From Euryodendron excelsum (taxonomy: Eukaryota > Streptophyta > Magnoliopsida > Ericales > Pentaphylacaceae), in NCBI GenBank assembly GCA_033060915.1, contig CM065394.1:21815001-21879000 (forward strand): 64,000 bases of DNA, given 5' to 3'. Below, one piece after another: positions 1 through 9,773 of the stretch. Every line of letters starts with the position of its first letter. Position 1 is the first letter of the stretch. The position numbers and the translations under genes are program-made. The notes under the pieces are model-generated. The model searched no databases and had not been told where the DNA came from. It saw only the letters and a program-made list of their open reading frames with translations.

Positions 1-1957
1 ATGGTCATTTTGCACCGAGTTTGCCAGAACTAACTCGAATGATCCGAAAAGATAATGAAAGGTCAGGAATACTATAAGGAGAATTCCTGGGAGGCTACCG
101 GTTTGATACCCAGGGCCGGTGTGGTTCCCGGGGCGTTCGGATGCCTGGAGGCAAAATGGTCATTTAGCTTCAAATAGGCTCTACAAGCCCAAGAAGCAAC
201 CGGTGAACTAAATTGGAGTTTAGAAGTCGGGTTAGAGTCTGAATATGTGTAAGATGTATGAAAATGAGCCCAGTTAGGTCGGAGATTGCCAAGCGGGCAA
301 AAATGGAGTGTTTACAGTTTGCGAACCTCTTTCATGCTGGAGGAGGCTCTGTATTTATAGACAAGGGAATGACCTAGCGTTTGTTGCAGTGGCGCTAGGC
401 CAAAAATGCTTCTGGCACCACTAGGAATATTGGTTTGGTGCCACCAGCCACTTAGGAAAGTTTTAAGAATGGCAAGCAACGTATCTTGAGAAGATTTGGG
501 CGCCTATACTAGTGACTACCATGCAATTTTTAGCCTAGCTTCACTAAGAGTGACTCCGGAAGGTCCGGAAAGGATTTAAGGGACCGGGAATGGCCTGGAA
601 GGCTGAAAAAGGGCAGGAACCCTTAGAATAGGGTCTCGGATTTAATGGACTTGAAAAATAATGTCAGGGTTTGTTAGAGAGGTCGGCCAAGTCATTAGAG
701 GCAAAACGGTCAATCGGGCCGGGAAGCTGCTGGGACGGACTCGTAATGTCCCGGAAGAAGACTCAAGATTTGGAAACATTATTTAGAATGTTCCCAAAAG
801 TTACCAGTTTGATACCCAGAGCCGGTGTGGTCGGAAAAGGCGACCGGCCCACCAGGGGCAAAACGGTCATTTTGCGCTGAGCTCACCGGAACTGACTCGG
901 AATGATCTGGAAAGATAAAGGAAGGTTGAGAATACTATAAAAAACATCCTCGAGAGATTACCGGTTTGATACCCAAAGCCGGTGTGGTCCTTAGGGCGCT
1001 TAGATGCCTAGGGGCAAAATGATCATCTTGACTGGAAAGTCTCGGAATTGGCCCGAAACTGACTAGAAGGCACCTAATCATGCCGGATTGCTTTTAAGAC
1101 AATCTTGGAAGGATGGACTTACCTTTCTGAGGACTTAGGTATTATCTCGAGAAACGTGTCGAAAATAGCCCCAGGGGCAGTTTGGTCATTTTTTACCAAA
1201 GTGGGCTAGCAAGCACTGATGTGGACCTAGGTTTTGAGTGTTTTCGTCACTCTGACGGCGGTTCCATGATATAGGAGTTTGTTGGCAATTTCCTATATCG
1301 ACCTATTTGCGAATATTTTCGCTATTCTGACGGTTGCGATGTTTGCGAGTACTTCCGCTACTCTGACGGTTCCTGATCATTCTTGAGATTGCCTGATCTC
1401 GGGAAGCTGCTAAAGGGACTTAGCACTTGAGAGATCGACTCTCTTAAAAGGCGTGCTGAAACGGACATTTATGCATTGGTGGGTTAGTAGGCGCCCAAGG
1501 TGGATCGTTCTACCATCTAGGGGACTTGGGGTCTCATCCTAGTCGACAGGTTTTAAAGGGACTTACCATTCTGAAGAAACTTTCTCCAAAAAATGTGCCG
1601 GATAGGATAAACTTACCATCTCGAGGAATCAACTTTCTCGAGAGAGGGGTTGGAATTGGAATTGGAATTGGAAACAGAATTAGAAAGGGGATTTACCGTC
1701 TTCAGAAAGACGTGCCTGTGGGATTGGAAAGGGACTTACCATCTTCGGAAAGACGTGCCTACGGGATTGGATCGAACAATGCCTACAAGGACATTTTGGT
1801 CATTTTACTTCTATTTGGGCCTGGTGGGCCCACAAAGCGATGAATAGATAGGATTAGACTTGGAAAGTTGATTTGACTCAAAATATGTCCACATTGACTT
1901 AAATACAAGTCTGGACGAACCATAGACTGCCGAACGGTAAAAAATGGAGTGCTTACA
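1..1957 (-). mobile_element. Family-F giant LTR, 5' part (F0), cut by window start
   Basis: Read on the minus strand, this begins at 1957 with TGTAAGCACTCC and runs off the window. The same sequence recurs as the start of the LTR at 46970 (plus) and at 59914 (minus), including the repeated phrases around 'gatacccagagccggtgtggtc' and the 'gtttgcgagtacttccgctactctgacg' repeats. The DNA right of 1957 does not look like a polypurine tract, so this is the outer end of a 5' LTR or of a solo LTR. Open frames in it are short and unrelated to known proteins. The family assignment is firm; whether an internal region exists to the left cannot be seen. Confidence 0.8.
351..360 (-). promoter_or_regulatory. 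TATA box of LTR F0
   Basis: The minus strand reads CTATAAATAC. The two other family-F LTRs have a TATA-like sequence at the same place, CTATAAGTAC at 48546 and CTATAAATG at 58443, each with a GGCGCC-rich block just upstream. This is a likely core promoter of the LTR. Confidence 0.55.
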
Positions 1958-3490
1958 CAAGGATTCTACAATACTCAAACAAACAATCCTAAAATAAAGA
2001 GAAAAATCAAGAAACGAAATCTAATATGCTATTCACATAAAGGGTGGAATGAAGTTACCCATGGCCTTAGCCGAAGATTCCTTTGTCGTGGTGGATAATG
2101 GGGATCCAATCCACTAATCACTCTTCAACCCAAAGTTTGTTAGTGCTTTGTTTTGTGCCTTCGATTCCCAACAACTATGCCAAAACTTGGTTCGCTTCAT
2201 AGATGTGCAATGAAAATACCGCAAGCATACGGTCGCATTTGTGGATTAATCTGGGAGTTCGGATGTCGATTCTTTCGGAGACCGAGCCCAATATAGGCTA
2301 TGGGAACTTAATCTAACCTCTATGCAACTTTGGACAGAATTACACTTGTGTGTGAATTGAAACTAAGTAACAAAAGGACCGAAAATCTTTTGGGGTTTTG
2401 GAAAATGGGTTTGATTAAACTATTTAAAAGTAATTAACAAACAATTAAACTAAATGTGATTGATAAAATGGAAAGGGGCTTGAATACAAATGTTCCAATT
2501 AGCCAAGACTCTACAAAATTTTAATGGAGGCATACATATAACTCAAATCAAAGGTCTCTCTATGGACCTTTGATTCAGAAGATGTTAACTATGGAAATTA
2601 GGAGTCATTAGCAATAGAGTCTAGATTTGTAACTAATTAAAGTTCCATAGATTCAATTCATTGATTTGTGCAATTCCTATACCAACCCTAAGATTGTGCA
2701 TGAAAATTACCAAACAAAACTTTGAATGTAAGTTTTCTAACCAATCTAGGTTTCTTATTGCAATGAATACAAGTAAAATAGAATATAATCAATGAAAAAC
2801 ATTATACCTCCATGAAAGCTTGAAAACCCTAGGCCAATCTTCATATTTGCATCCAAGATAGAGTTTAGCTACTAAAATCCATGGAAAAGTGCACAAAAAT
2901 GAAAGAAACTTGCATTGAAATGTAAATCTAAGGGTTTGATTACAAGAAATGCAAGGAAAATACAATGAATCTACTCTCTAGTCTTATACAAAGCTTGCTA
3001 AAACTCTAAAATCGAGCTGCCTCAACCCTAAAACTGCTAGAACTTCTTACAAAAATGTAAAAATCTGCTTTAAATAGTTGTAGCTATCGACCGTTCAAAT
3101 GCCTAGTCCCATCGTTCGAACGGCCGTTCGCACACCAGCGAACAGCTATCAAACGGGAAATCGACCTCTCTGAATCTCCCCATTTCTATCGCACACTAAC
3201 GAACCTGATTCGAACCAAAAAATGAGCTATTTGAATCTCCAACTACCGTTCGAACGGCTATTCGAATGCTGGGACCATTCAAATAGATGGGTTAGGTGTC
3301 TGAACACCCGTTCGCATGGTGGAAACCTTCGTTCAAATGTTCCTTATGAATTTTGCTCAATTTGACCCTTTTAAGCTCCATTTCTTGCACAAGATTCAAT
3401 AAAGTAGTTTTAGGAATAAATCTAACTAATAAAACAGTATTAAATCTAATTTAGGGCCAACAACCAACTAAATTGGGCAATTGGATTACA
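1958..3490 (-). repeat. Unassigned LTR-like repeat
   Basis: This stretch has no coding frame. On the minus strand it looks like an LTR: a possible start TGTAATCC at 3490, a U3-like part (3490-3080) with many GTTCGAACGG/CCGTTCG motifs, a TATA-like CTATTTAAAG at 3077-3068, then an AT-rich untranslated leader. I could not find a left end with a matching target-site duplication, so neither the family nor the exact borders are established. It may be the remains of an element that truncated the copia on its right. Confidence 0.35.
3068..3077 (-). promoter_or_regulatory. TATA-like box in LTR-like repeat
   Basis: The minus strand reads CTATTTAAAG directly downstream of the GTTCGAACGG motif cluster. 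This is a possible core promoter of the LTR-like repeat. Confidence 0.3.
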
Positions 3491-3824
3491 TTTTTAGAGT
3501 GTAATCAATACCCAAAAGCATGAAGATTGTCATTAAAGCTATCAAACATGAAGCTAATTAAAAGAGTAGCCACAAAGTCAATCAACACATAAAAGATCAC
3601 AATCAACAATTGAGTATAAAATATGCAATCAGCTCCATAAATCAAAGAATATCCTAGATAATCAAGATAATCAACAAATCTTTTTAGGTTTTTCAAAAAT
3701 TTTGTAAAAAATAATATATAAGAACTATAGCTCTAGGGACAAGGATACTCACAATAGGGATATCCTAGGCTATGACAAATTCATACCTCGTTCAAGAGAT
3801 CCAACCCCTATAGATTTTTTAGAA
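3491..3824. other. Non-coding remainder left of copia-1 gag
   Basis: AT-rich sequence without a recognisable coding frame or element end. It is probably the decayed continuation of the copia-1 internal region, because gag-related frames start immediately to the right on the minus strand. Confidence 0.3.
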
Positions 3825-6210
3825 TTAAGAGTCTAAATCTTCCTTTCTAACCCAAATGGTTTTATGCTTAGAAGTATCATTAATCACATGTGGCTTAGTA
3901 TGAACTCTATATGAAATTTTGGGTTTTTTGGTTCGCATTGATCCTAGTCCTATTCCATTGACCTTGCTTGTGTTGTGGAGGTCTTTTGAACCCAAAATCG
4001 TGACCATGTGAATTCCATCCTAACATATCAAACGTATTGTGCATAAACTCATTATTTCTTTATGGTCTAACTTGCCTTCTAGATTAAGTATGGACATAAT
4101 CCCAAGGTAGTCCATGCAACTTATGACAAAATGGTCTCGTGTGTTCTTTAATACCACAATAATGACAAGTGAGAACAAATTGTGTGGCATATGAAGGATG
4201 ACGTTCATAGAATGCATCATATCTATTCGAAGGAGGAATACACTTGTTCTTACCTTTAGATGATGATGTTTGAGACTTACAAATTTTTGGTTTTTCCTTT
4301 GAAGATGGTGCTTGATTAGAATATCCAATTCTGGTCATATTGGTTGTACGCCTCTACGCATTCCAAATTTTATCGATCTTATTTGATCTTGCATTCAACT
4401 TCTTGAAACATTAATCGCTTTAGCATTAGAAGCTTCAAGTTTTGCAACCTTTTCTTCAAGTGCCATTTTTAATTTCACTATAAGAATGATGTGCTTTCTT
4501 AAGCGTAACAAGTTTATCAAATAAAGTGACGTGATAAGTTTCAATTGACATTCCCACATCGTGCCTTTGTGGGAGAGTCGCCTTAGCCATGCCCTTGTTT
4601 CATGCTCTGAATTTTTAGGATAAAATTGCCTCTTGATTTTTCGCTTCAAATCTTCCTATGGGGCTATGATGCATGTCCTTCATTCCATGTCAACGTGTCG
4701 CCACCTCCACCATAGCATAGCTGCATTCCAGAAGAAGAGAGGGGCCGTCTTGATTTTCTTATCCCATTGATGCCTGTGGCACCAAAGTATTGTTCCAACC
4801 TCCATAAGAAATTATCCAACTCTTTAGCATTCCTTGATCCGTTGTAACTCTTGGGCCTAGGAATGTCTACCTTAGGAGAGGGAGAGAAAGTAACTGTACC
4901 TTGTGTAATTGCCATCTTACACAACTAACAAGAGATTGAGTTTCAACGGCCTCCTTTTTCAGTGTCTCAACTTCTTTTAAAACCTTTTTCAACTTGAGAC
5001 CAAGTTTTCCATTAACTTTGGTCAATTTGAAATATTGAGAGTACAACTGATCATAGGCATATTGAAGATCACCTTTCTCTTTATTATCATAATTAATTTC
5101 ATCAGATGTAACAGGCTCATTAGAGTCACCTTGACTTTCACTTTCATGCAAAGTATGAAATGGACCATCATGCACAGATGCAGTGAAAGCAGTAAAGTTA
5201 ACCGATTCTTGTTCAGTTTTAGATTCATTGTCATCTTCAAGATCAGAATCATCCTAAGTTAGAGTAAACCCTTTTGCCTTTCTTTTTAGTCTATTTGGAC
5301 ACTCTTCTGCAAAGTGACCATACCCATGACATTTAAAACATTGAGGTTTTTTAGACTGTTTACCTCCTCTTATTAGGATTCTTTCCAGACTTATTCTTAT
5401 CAAATTATTTCTCTTTAATTTTTTCAAAACTAGAAGATTGGGCTTTCTTATTTTTGAAATTTTTTTTGAATTTTTTGACAATAAAATCCATCTCCTCTTG
5501 ACCTATTTTAAAATCATTAACAAAAGTATCATCTACGTCTTCCCTAATATTTTTAAAAGCAAGGTCTTTGTTATTTTTAGAACGACGTAGATTAGTCTCA
5601 TAGGTTTGAAGTGAACCAACTAGGGCTTCAATTTTCATGAAATCAACATCCCTACTTTCTTCAATAGCTGTAACCTTGGCTTGAAATCTTTCTGGCAAGA
5701 ATCTTAAAATTTTTCTAATAACTTTTAAAGAAGAGATCCTTTTACCAAGATTAAAACTTGAGTTGACAATAAAATTGATCAAAAGTCTCATTGTCATCCA
5801 TCCTTAAGTTTTCACTTTTTGTTGTCAATCGTTGGAGTTTTGCAATATTAGCAATAGTAGTTCCCTTATGGGTAACTTCTAGTATATCCTATGTGTCTTT
5901 AGCGGTCTCACACGGTGATACATGTCTGAATTCATCAGGTACGAGAACATTAAAGATAGTTTTGTTACCCTTAGTATTCCAATCACTATTTTTGTAATCA
6001 GTTTTATCCTAGCCCTTGACTTCTTTTAAAGTGGTGGTTATAGCAGTAGTGGTAGTGGGGAGACTCCAACCATCAAATTTTTCAGTAGGCATAATTGGTT
6101 CTATCAAAGAATAGAGGTCTAATGGTAGAACTGCATTCGCATGATAAATCCACGTAAATAGATAATCAGGACCTCACTCTTTGAAAATAAAAATATTTTT
6201 TTAATGTTCT
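3825..6210 (-). pseudogene. Copia-1 Gag polyprotein start, broken
   Basis: Several minus-strand frames together read as a Ty1/copia Gag. The piece at 5797-5405 resembles the UBN2-type Gag domain (KVIRKILRFLPERFQAKVTAIEES). The next, 5481-5254, has a CCHC zinc knuckle (CFKCHGYGHFAEEC). It is followed by an acidic and coiled-coil stretch (5250-4925) and, at 4338-4084, a second knuckle-like motif (CHYCGIKEHTRPFCHKLHG). The end, 4007-3825, has the IWVRKEDL phrase that commonly precedes the copia protease. Frameshifts and stops separate the pieces, and a foreign gypsy gag segment sits at about 4565-4925. Protease, integrase and RT are absent, so the element is truncated on its 3' side. The primer site at 6211-6222 and LTR at 6225-7134 lie directly upstream in the right order. 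It cannot make a functional Gag. Confidence 0.7.
4565..4925 (-). mobile_element. Gypsy gag fragment inserted in copia-1 gag
   Basis: The minus strand contains a Ty3/gypsy-type Gag piece: KVDIPRPKSYNGSRNAKEL, then NFLWRLEQYFGA, then after a frameshift KRKIKRQFYPKNSEHE and LRRLSHKGT. This order is that of gypsy capsid domains. It is sandwiched between copia coiled-coil sequence (VETQSLVS on one side, ALEEKVAKLEASNAK on the other). No LTRs or clear terminal repeats flank it, so it looks like a captured fragment rather than a whole insertion. The junctions are placed to within about 15 bases. Confidence 0.6.
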
Positions 6211-6222
6211 GCTTTGATACCA
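6211..6222 (-). other. Primer binding site, initiator-Met type
   Basis: The minus strand reads TGGTATCAAAGC, one base from the TGGTATCAGAGC complementary to initiator tRNA-Met that is usual in plant copia elements. It lies two bases from the LTR end at 6225, upstream of the copia-1 gag. Confidence 0.7.
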
Positions 6223-6224
6223 AT

Positions 6225-7134
6225 TGAAATTTCTAAACTACTTGGATTTACGATCACGTGGAGGTGTGTTTGATTAATATCAATCAACTATGCTAATCAA
6301 TCAAACTCTAACTAAAATTGCATGCATGAAAAGTAATTACATGATAGACACACGATTTTTGTCATGAAAATCCAAACTGGAAAAAATCACCAGACCTAAA
6401 CCAGCTCAAGTTCCAAGTATTATAATCAATTGAACAGTTTATAAGAACATTTACAACTGTAGCAATCCAAATTCTATGAATCTAAGTTAAAGTCAAACCT
6501 TGCTTGCATACCCCGCAACTCACTGCTCTCCTCTGCTTAAACTACGACGAACACTATGCTATGAAGTTTTGCCTTGATGCACCACCAAGACACATGTTGT
6601 CAATGAAGATTTGAAGTTCTTCAACTTACTAAGGAGGCTCCTAGGGTTTTCTTGAGGCTCTTAATGTATCTTACAATGTTAGACAACTCTAGAAGATCAA
6701 GCCTTTATGTATTTATAGGAGTTGGAAGTCCAATTGACTTAATAGGAATGTTTCCTATGTAGAATTTACCTCTTTTGTTGGGGCGAAAGCTCAACAAAAA
6801 CTGTCCTACAGAATCTCACAAGGGCGAGAGCTCAACGAAGCTTGTTACCTAATTTTTTTATTTTCGCTAAGGTCTGGTAGGGATGAAAGCTCAACAAATT
6901 ACTCTGCCCTGATTTCTTTAATTTGGCTGAGGTCTGGCAGGGGTGGGAGCTTGGTGAAATCTGACAATCTTTGATTTTAAGCTCCAAAGAGTGTTAGGAT
7001 GTCATTCAATCCTTTCTTAGCATTGAATTAAGCAATAAACCTAAACTATCAACTAAAACTAAATAAAAACATGATTTACAAGATTTTTGGACACAATTTG
7101 CTAATTACAAATTATAGAACTAACAAATTTTACA
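6225..7134 (-). mobile_element. Copia LTR between copia-1 and copia-2
   Basis: About 910 bases, starting on the minus strand with TGTAAAATTTG (7134) and ending with AGAAATTTCA (6225), the TG...CA form. On its 3' side lies a primer binding site followed by gag. On its 5' side lies GAGTGGGG, which looks like a polypurine tract, and then the RNase H end of copia-2. It can therefore be read as the 5' LTR of copia-1, the 3' LTR of copia-2, or both. No second copy was recognised in the window. Confidence 0.6.
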
Positions 7135-7144
7135 CCCCACTCAT
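7135..7144 (-). other. Polypurine-tract-like sequence beside copia LTR
   Basis: The minus strand reads ATGAGTGGGG directly against the TG of the LTR. That is the position and composition expected for a plus-strand primer of a copia element whose body lies to the right. Confidence 0.45.
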
Positions 7145-7388
7145 AAGAGCTACAGAATTTCATTAAGAGTTTTCTAAGAAAAACTCAAGCTCCTTTAACA
7201 TTACCGGATAAATGCACTAACATCATAGGGATGATTAATGAGACATATATTAAATATTGCATTTTTAACAACCACCATATGATTTGTTTTTCCCATTGAA
7301 CCCAATTCTCAGGATCTCTGATCAAGTTGGGTGTTCTCATACGTGGCTCATGACTGTAAAGGCTTTAGCCTAATCCCCTTGATGTATT
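7145..7388 (-). other. Untranslated tail downstream of copia-2 RNase H
   Basis: A short non-coding stretch between the end of the RNase H frame and the polypurine-like tract. It is as expected for a copia 3' untranslated region; no other signal was seen. Confidence 0.4.
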
Positions 7389-8235
7389 CTAGACCCTCTC
7401 TCTTGTCAAGGCCTTGGTTAATGGATCAGCAAGATTATCAAGTGATTTCACACAATTCACATGAATGACGCCATTACTCAAATAAGATCTTACAATACTG
7501 TGTTTTCTTCTTATAGGTCTAGACTTACCGTTATAAAAACGATTATGTACTCTACCAATTACGACAGTGCCATCACAATGAATTAACAAGTGGTATTGGT
7601 TTCTCCCATAATGGGATTTCATGTAACAAGTCTCTCAACCAATTTGCTTCCTCACTTGCCGATGCTAAAGCTATAAGCTCAGCTCTTATGGTTGAATTAG
7701 CAATAATGGTTTGCTTTTTGGATTTCCAACACATAACACTACCACCCAAAGTAAAAATATAAGTAGTGGTAGAGAGAGAATCACCTGACAAAGTATTCCA
7801 GTCGGCATCACTAGAACCTTCAAGCCCAGCAGGATACTTTTTATAAAACAAGCCATAATTTTTGGTACCAGAGAAATACTTCATTATACTCTTAATAGTA
7901 TACCAATGATTTCTATTTGGCTTGCTTGTAAACTTGCTAATTAGTCATACTGCATAAGCGATGTCAGGTTTAGTACAATCAGTTGCATAGCACAAACTAC
8001 CAAATATGCTAGCATATTCCTTTTGATTAATCACATCATTGTCATTGTTAACAGGAAATAATGAACACCAGAATAAAAAAAGTAGCAACATGCTTGCAAT
8101 CATGATAATTATATTTCTTTAATACTTTCTCAATATAATATGACTGGTCAAGAAAAATACCTTCACTTGTTTTTATAATCTTTATCCCCAAAATAAAATT
8201 AGCCTCACCAAGATCTTTCATTTCAAAATAGCTAC
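7389..8235 (-). pseudogene. Copia-2 reverse transcriptase end and RNase H
   Basis: The minus strand reads the C-terminal part of a copia RT (SYFEMKDLGEANFILGIKI, then DQSYYIEKVLKKYNY). Next comes the RNase H region, with SSDADWNTLSGDSLSTT and LGGSVMCWKSKKQTIIANST, then HCDGTVVIGRVHNRFYNGKS, and finally NLADPLTKALTRE. Frames are interrupted by shifts and stops. The first RT codons continue across element B at 19249-19420, where LVDDLLILGLNL and NETNHMLS are read, so element B inserted into this RT. The RT N-terminus and the integrase are missing from the continuation, which shows a deletion older than or independent of the insertion. Non-functional. Confidence 0.8.
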
Positions 8236-9089
8236 TGATAATGCAGTAAGTCTGTCTCCAGGTCAGCAACAATCAGCTCTAATAATTTGAGAAGGGAAAA
8301 GGGTGAGGAACACCGGTGTGATGCCTGCCAAGGGCACTCCGATGCCAAAGTTAGATTTCTGGATATATTTTAACAGAGTTTTAGCTAGGGTTTTTGTTTG
8401 CGTACCTTGTTGGAGAAGATGATTTTTTCTTTTATATTGGTCGGCCCCCTGGTAGCCCCAGAGGGGCGTTGTATGCATGGAGAGGGTGGGAGACGGCTGT
8501 CTCTCCACGTGGCAGCACAGTATTGGAGATCCTGACTGGTGGCAAGGTAGTGGCAGGCGTGGTTATCCAACCCCAAAAGTGGCGCTCCCTTAGGCGTGTG
8601 TCAGAGTGAGTGAGTGAGGTGACTGCCTCCTCCTACAAGCGAAGTCTTGGAGTTGGGAGCACGTTATCATGATTGGGTTGTCAATGATGGCTTTCACTGG
8701 TGTGGCTGGTGGGATGAATAATCGGCATCATCTCACAAGGCTTGCTTGGACGTGGTTTGCTCGGCCGTGCGCAGCCACGGTCTAGTTGGTCATGACCTCC
8801 TTGGTCAGGCCCTAGTCAGTTAGACCTTTCAGGGTCAATCCTCCTTTTGTGGTGCTTTTCCTTCTTTCAATCCCATCTACGTCCTTCGAGATATCAACAT
8901 GTTTGGTGCTGAAGCCTCAACCATTGTAATGCACAATACGTTATCAGCTGAATCTGACAGCCCGCGTGTGCTTTCTCCTGATCGGGTTGTTATGGGTGTT
9001 CCTGCTTGGCCGCCATCAGTAGCCCCCCATTTCTCTGAGTACCTCGAGCGTGGGGTGTGATCAGGGGAATTCATGGTCAGTCCCCATCA
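8236..9089 (-). repeat. Element B 3' LTR
   Basis: The left LTR starts TGATAATGCAG on the plus strand and ends CCCATCA, matching 18399-19248 throughout. Next to it at 9090 is the polypurine tract. It contains a second copy of the 'catcagtagcccccc' junction near 9016, about 70 bases inside its edge. Confidence 0.92.
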
Positions 9090-9104
9090 GTAGCCCCCCA
9101 TTCT
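9090..9104 (-). other. Element B polypurine tract
   Basis: The minus strand reads AATGGGGGGCTAC immediately before the LTR start TGATGGGG. Position and G-run fit the plus-strand primer. Confidence 0.7.
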
Positions 9105-9773
9105 TATGAGTACCCTGAGCGTGGGGGCCAAAGGGTGTTCCTGAGTTGGGAGGTATCGCTTCGTAGAGTTGGGAGGCATTTATAGCGCCGTAGGCGCATT
9201 TATGATAAGGCTGGTGAGGAGTGAATGTGCTTATTGACATTTTGCCACGTAGCGCATGGTCATTGGTTGTCGAAGGGTGACGCAACCCATGGACTGCTAG
9301 CCGTTGGATCCATGGTTGGGTGGTGTAATCTGGCCCGTTGATTTCAAAAAAGAGGGTTTTAGCCTAGGCGGTCGCGCTTTTGGCTCCCACATTCCCACAC
9401 TTATAGATTTTTGGACTGTTCACCAAATTTTCTCCTGCGTTGTTGCTGGCTGCGTGGATTCGCGACTGTTGCAAAGAATTCGTGGCTTGGGTTGGTAAGT
9501 GTTTTCGCTGTAGCCTTAAACTTTTGGGTGATTTGGTGCGTAGGTTGTCTTGGGCGATTATTGTAGGGGGGTTGAAGAACTGGCTGGGGTGGGGGCTAAA
9601 TTTAGGAGAAAGGGGTACGTGATAGGGATGATGGATGAGAGAGAGGTGTAATCGTCAGATTCTGAGAATACCCCCTCTCAGGATCTGGTGAGGGTGAGGG
9701 TTGGGGCCCTGATAGTGCATCGGTGGGTCCTTCTAGGGCCTTCGAAGGGGGTACGGACCCAAGAGTTAGGGCG
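9105..9773 (+). other. Leader region upstream of element B antisense gene
   Basis: This stretch has no convincing protein. On the plus strand it probably holds the promoter and 5' untranslated part of the antisense gene. A donor-like GTAAGTG occurs near 9495 after a GC-rich leader, so a leader intron is possible. No clear TATA box was identified. Confidence 0.35.
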
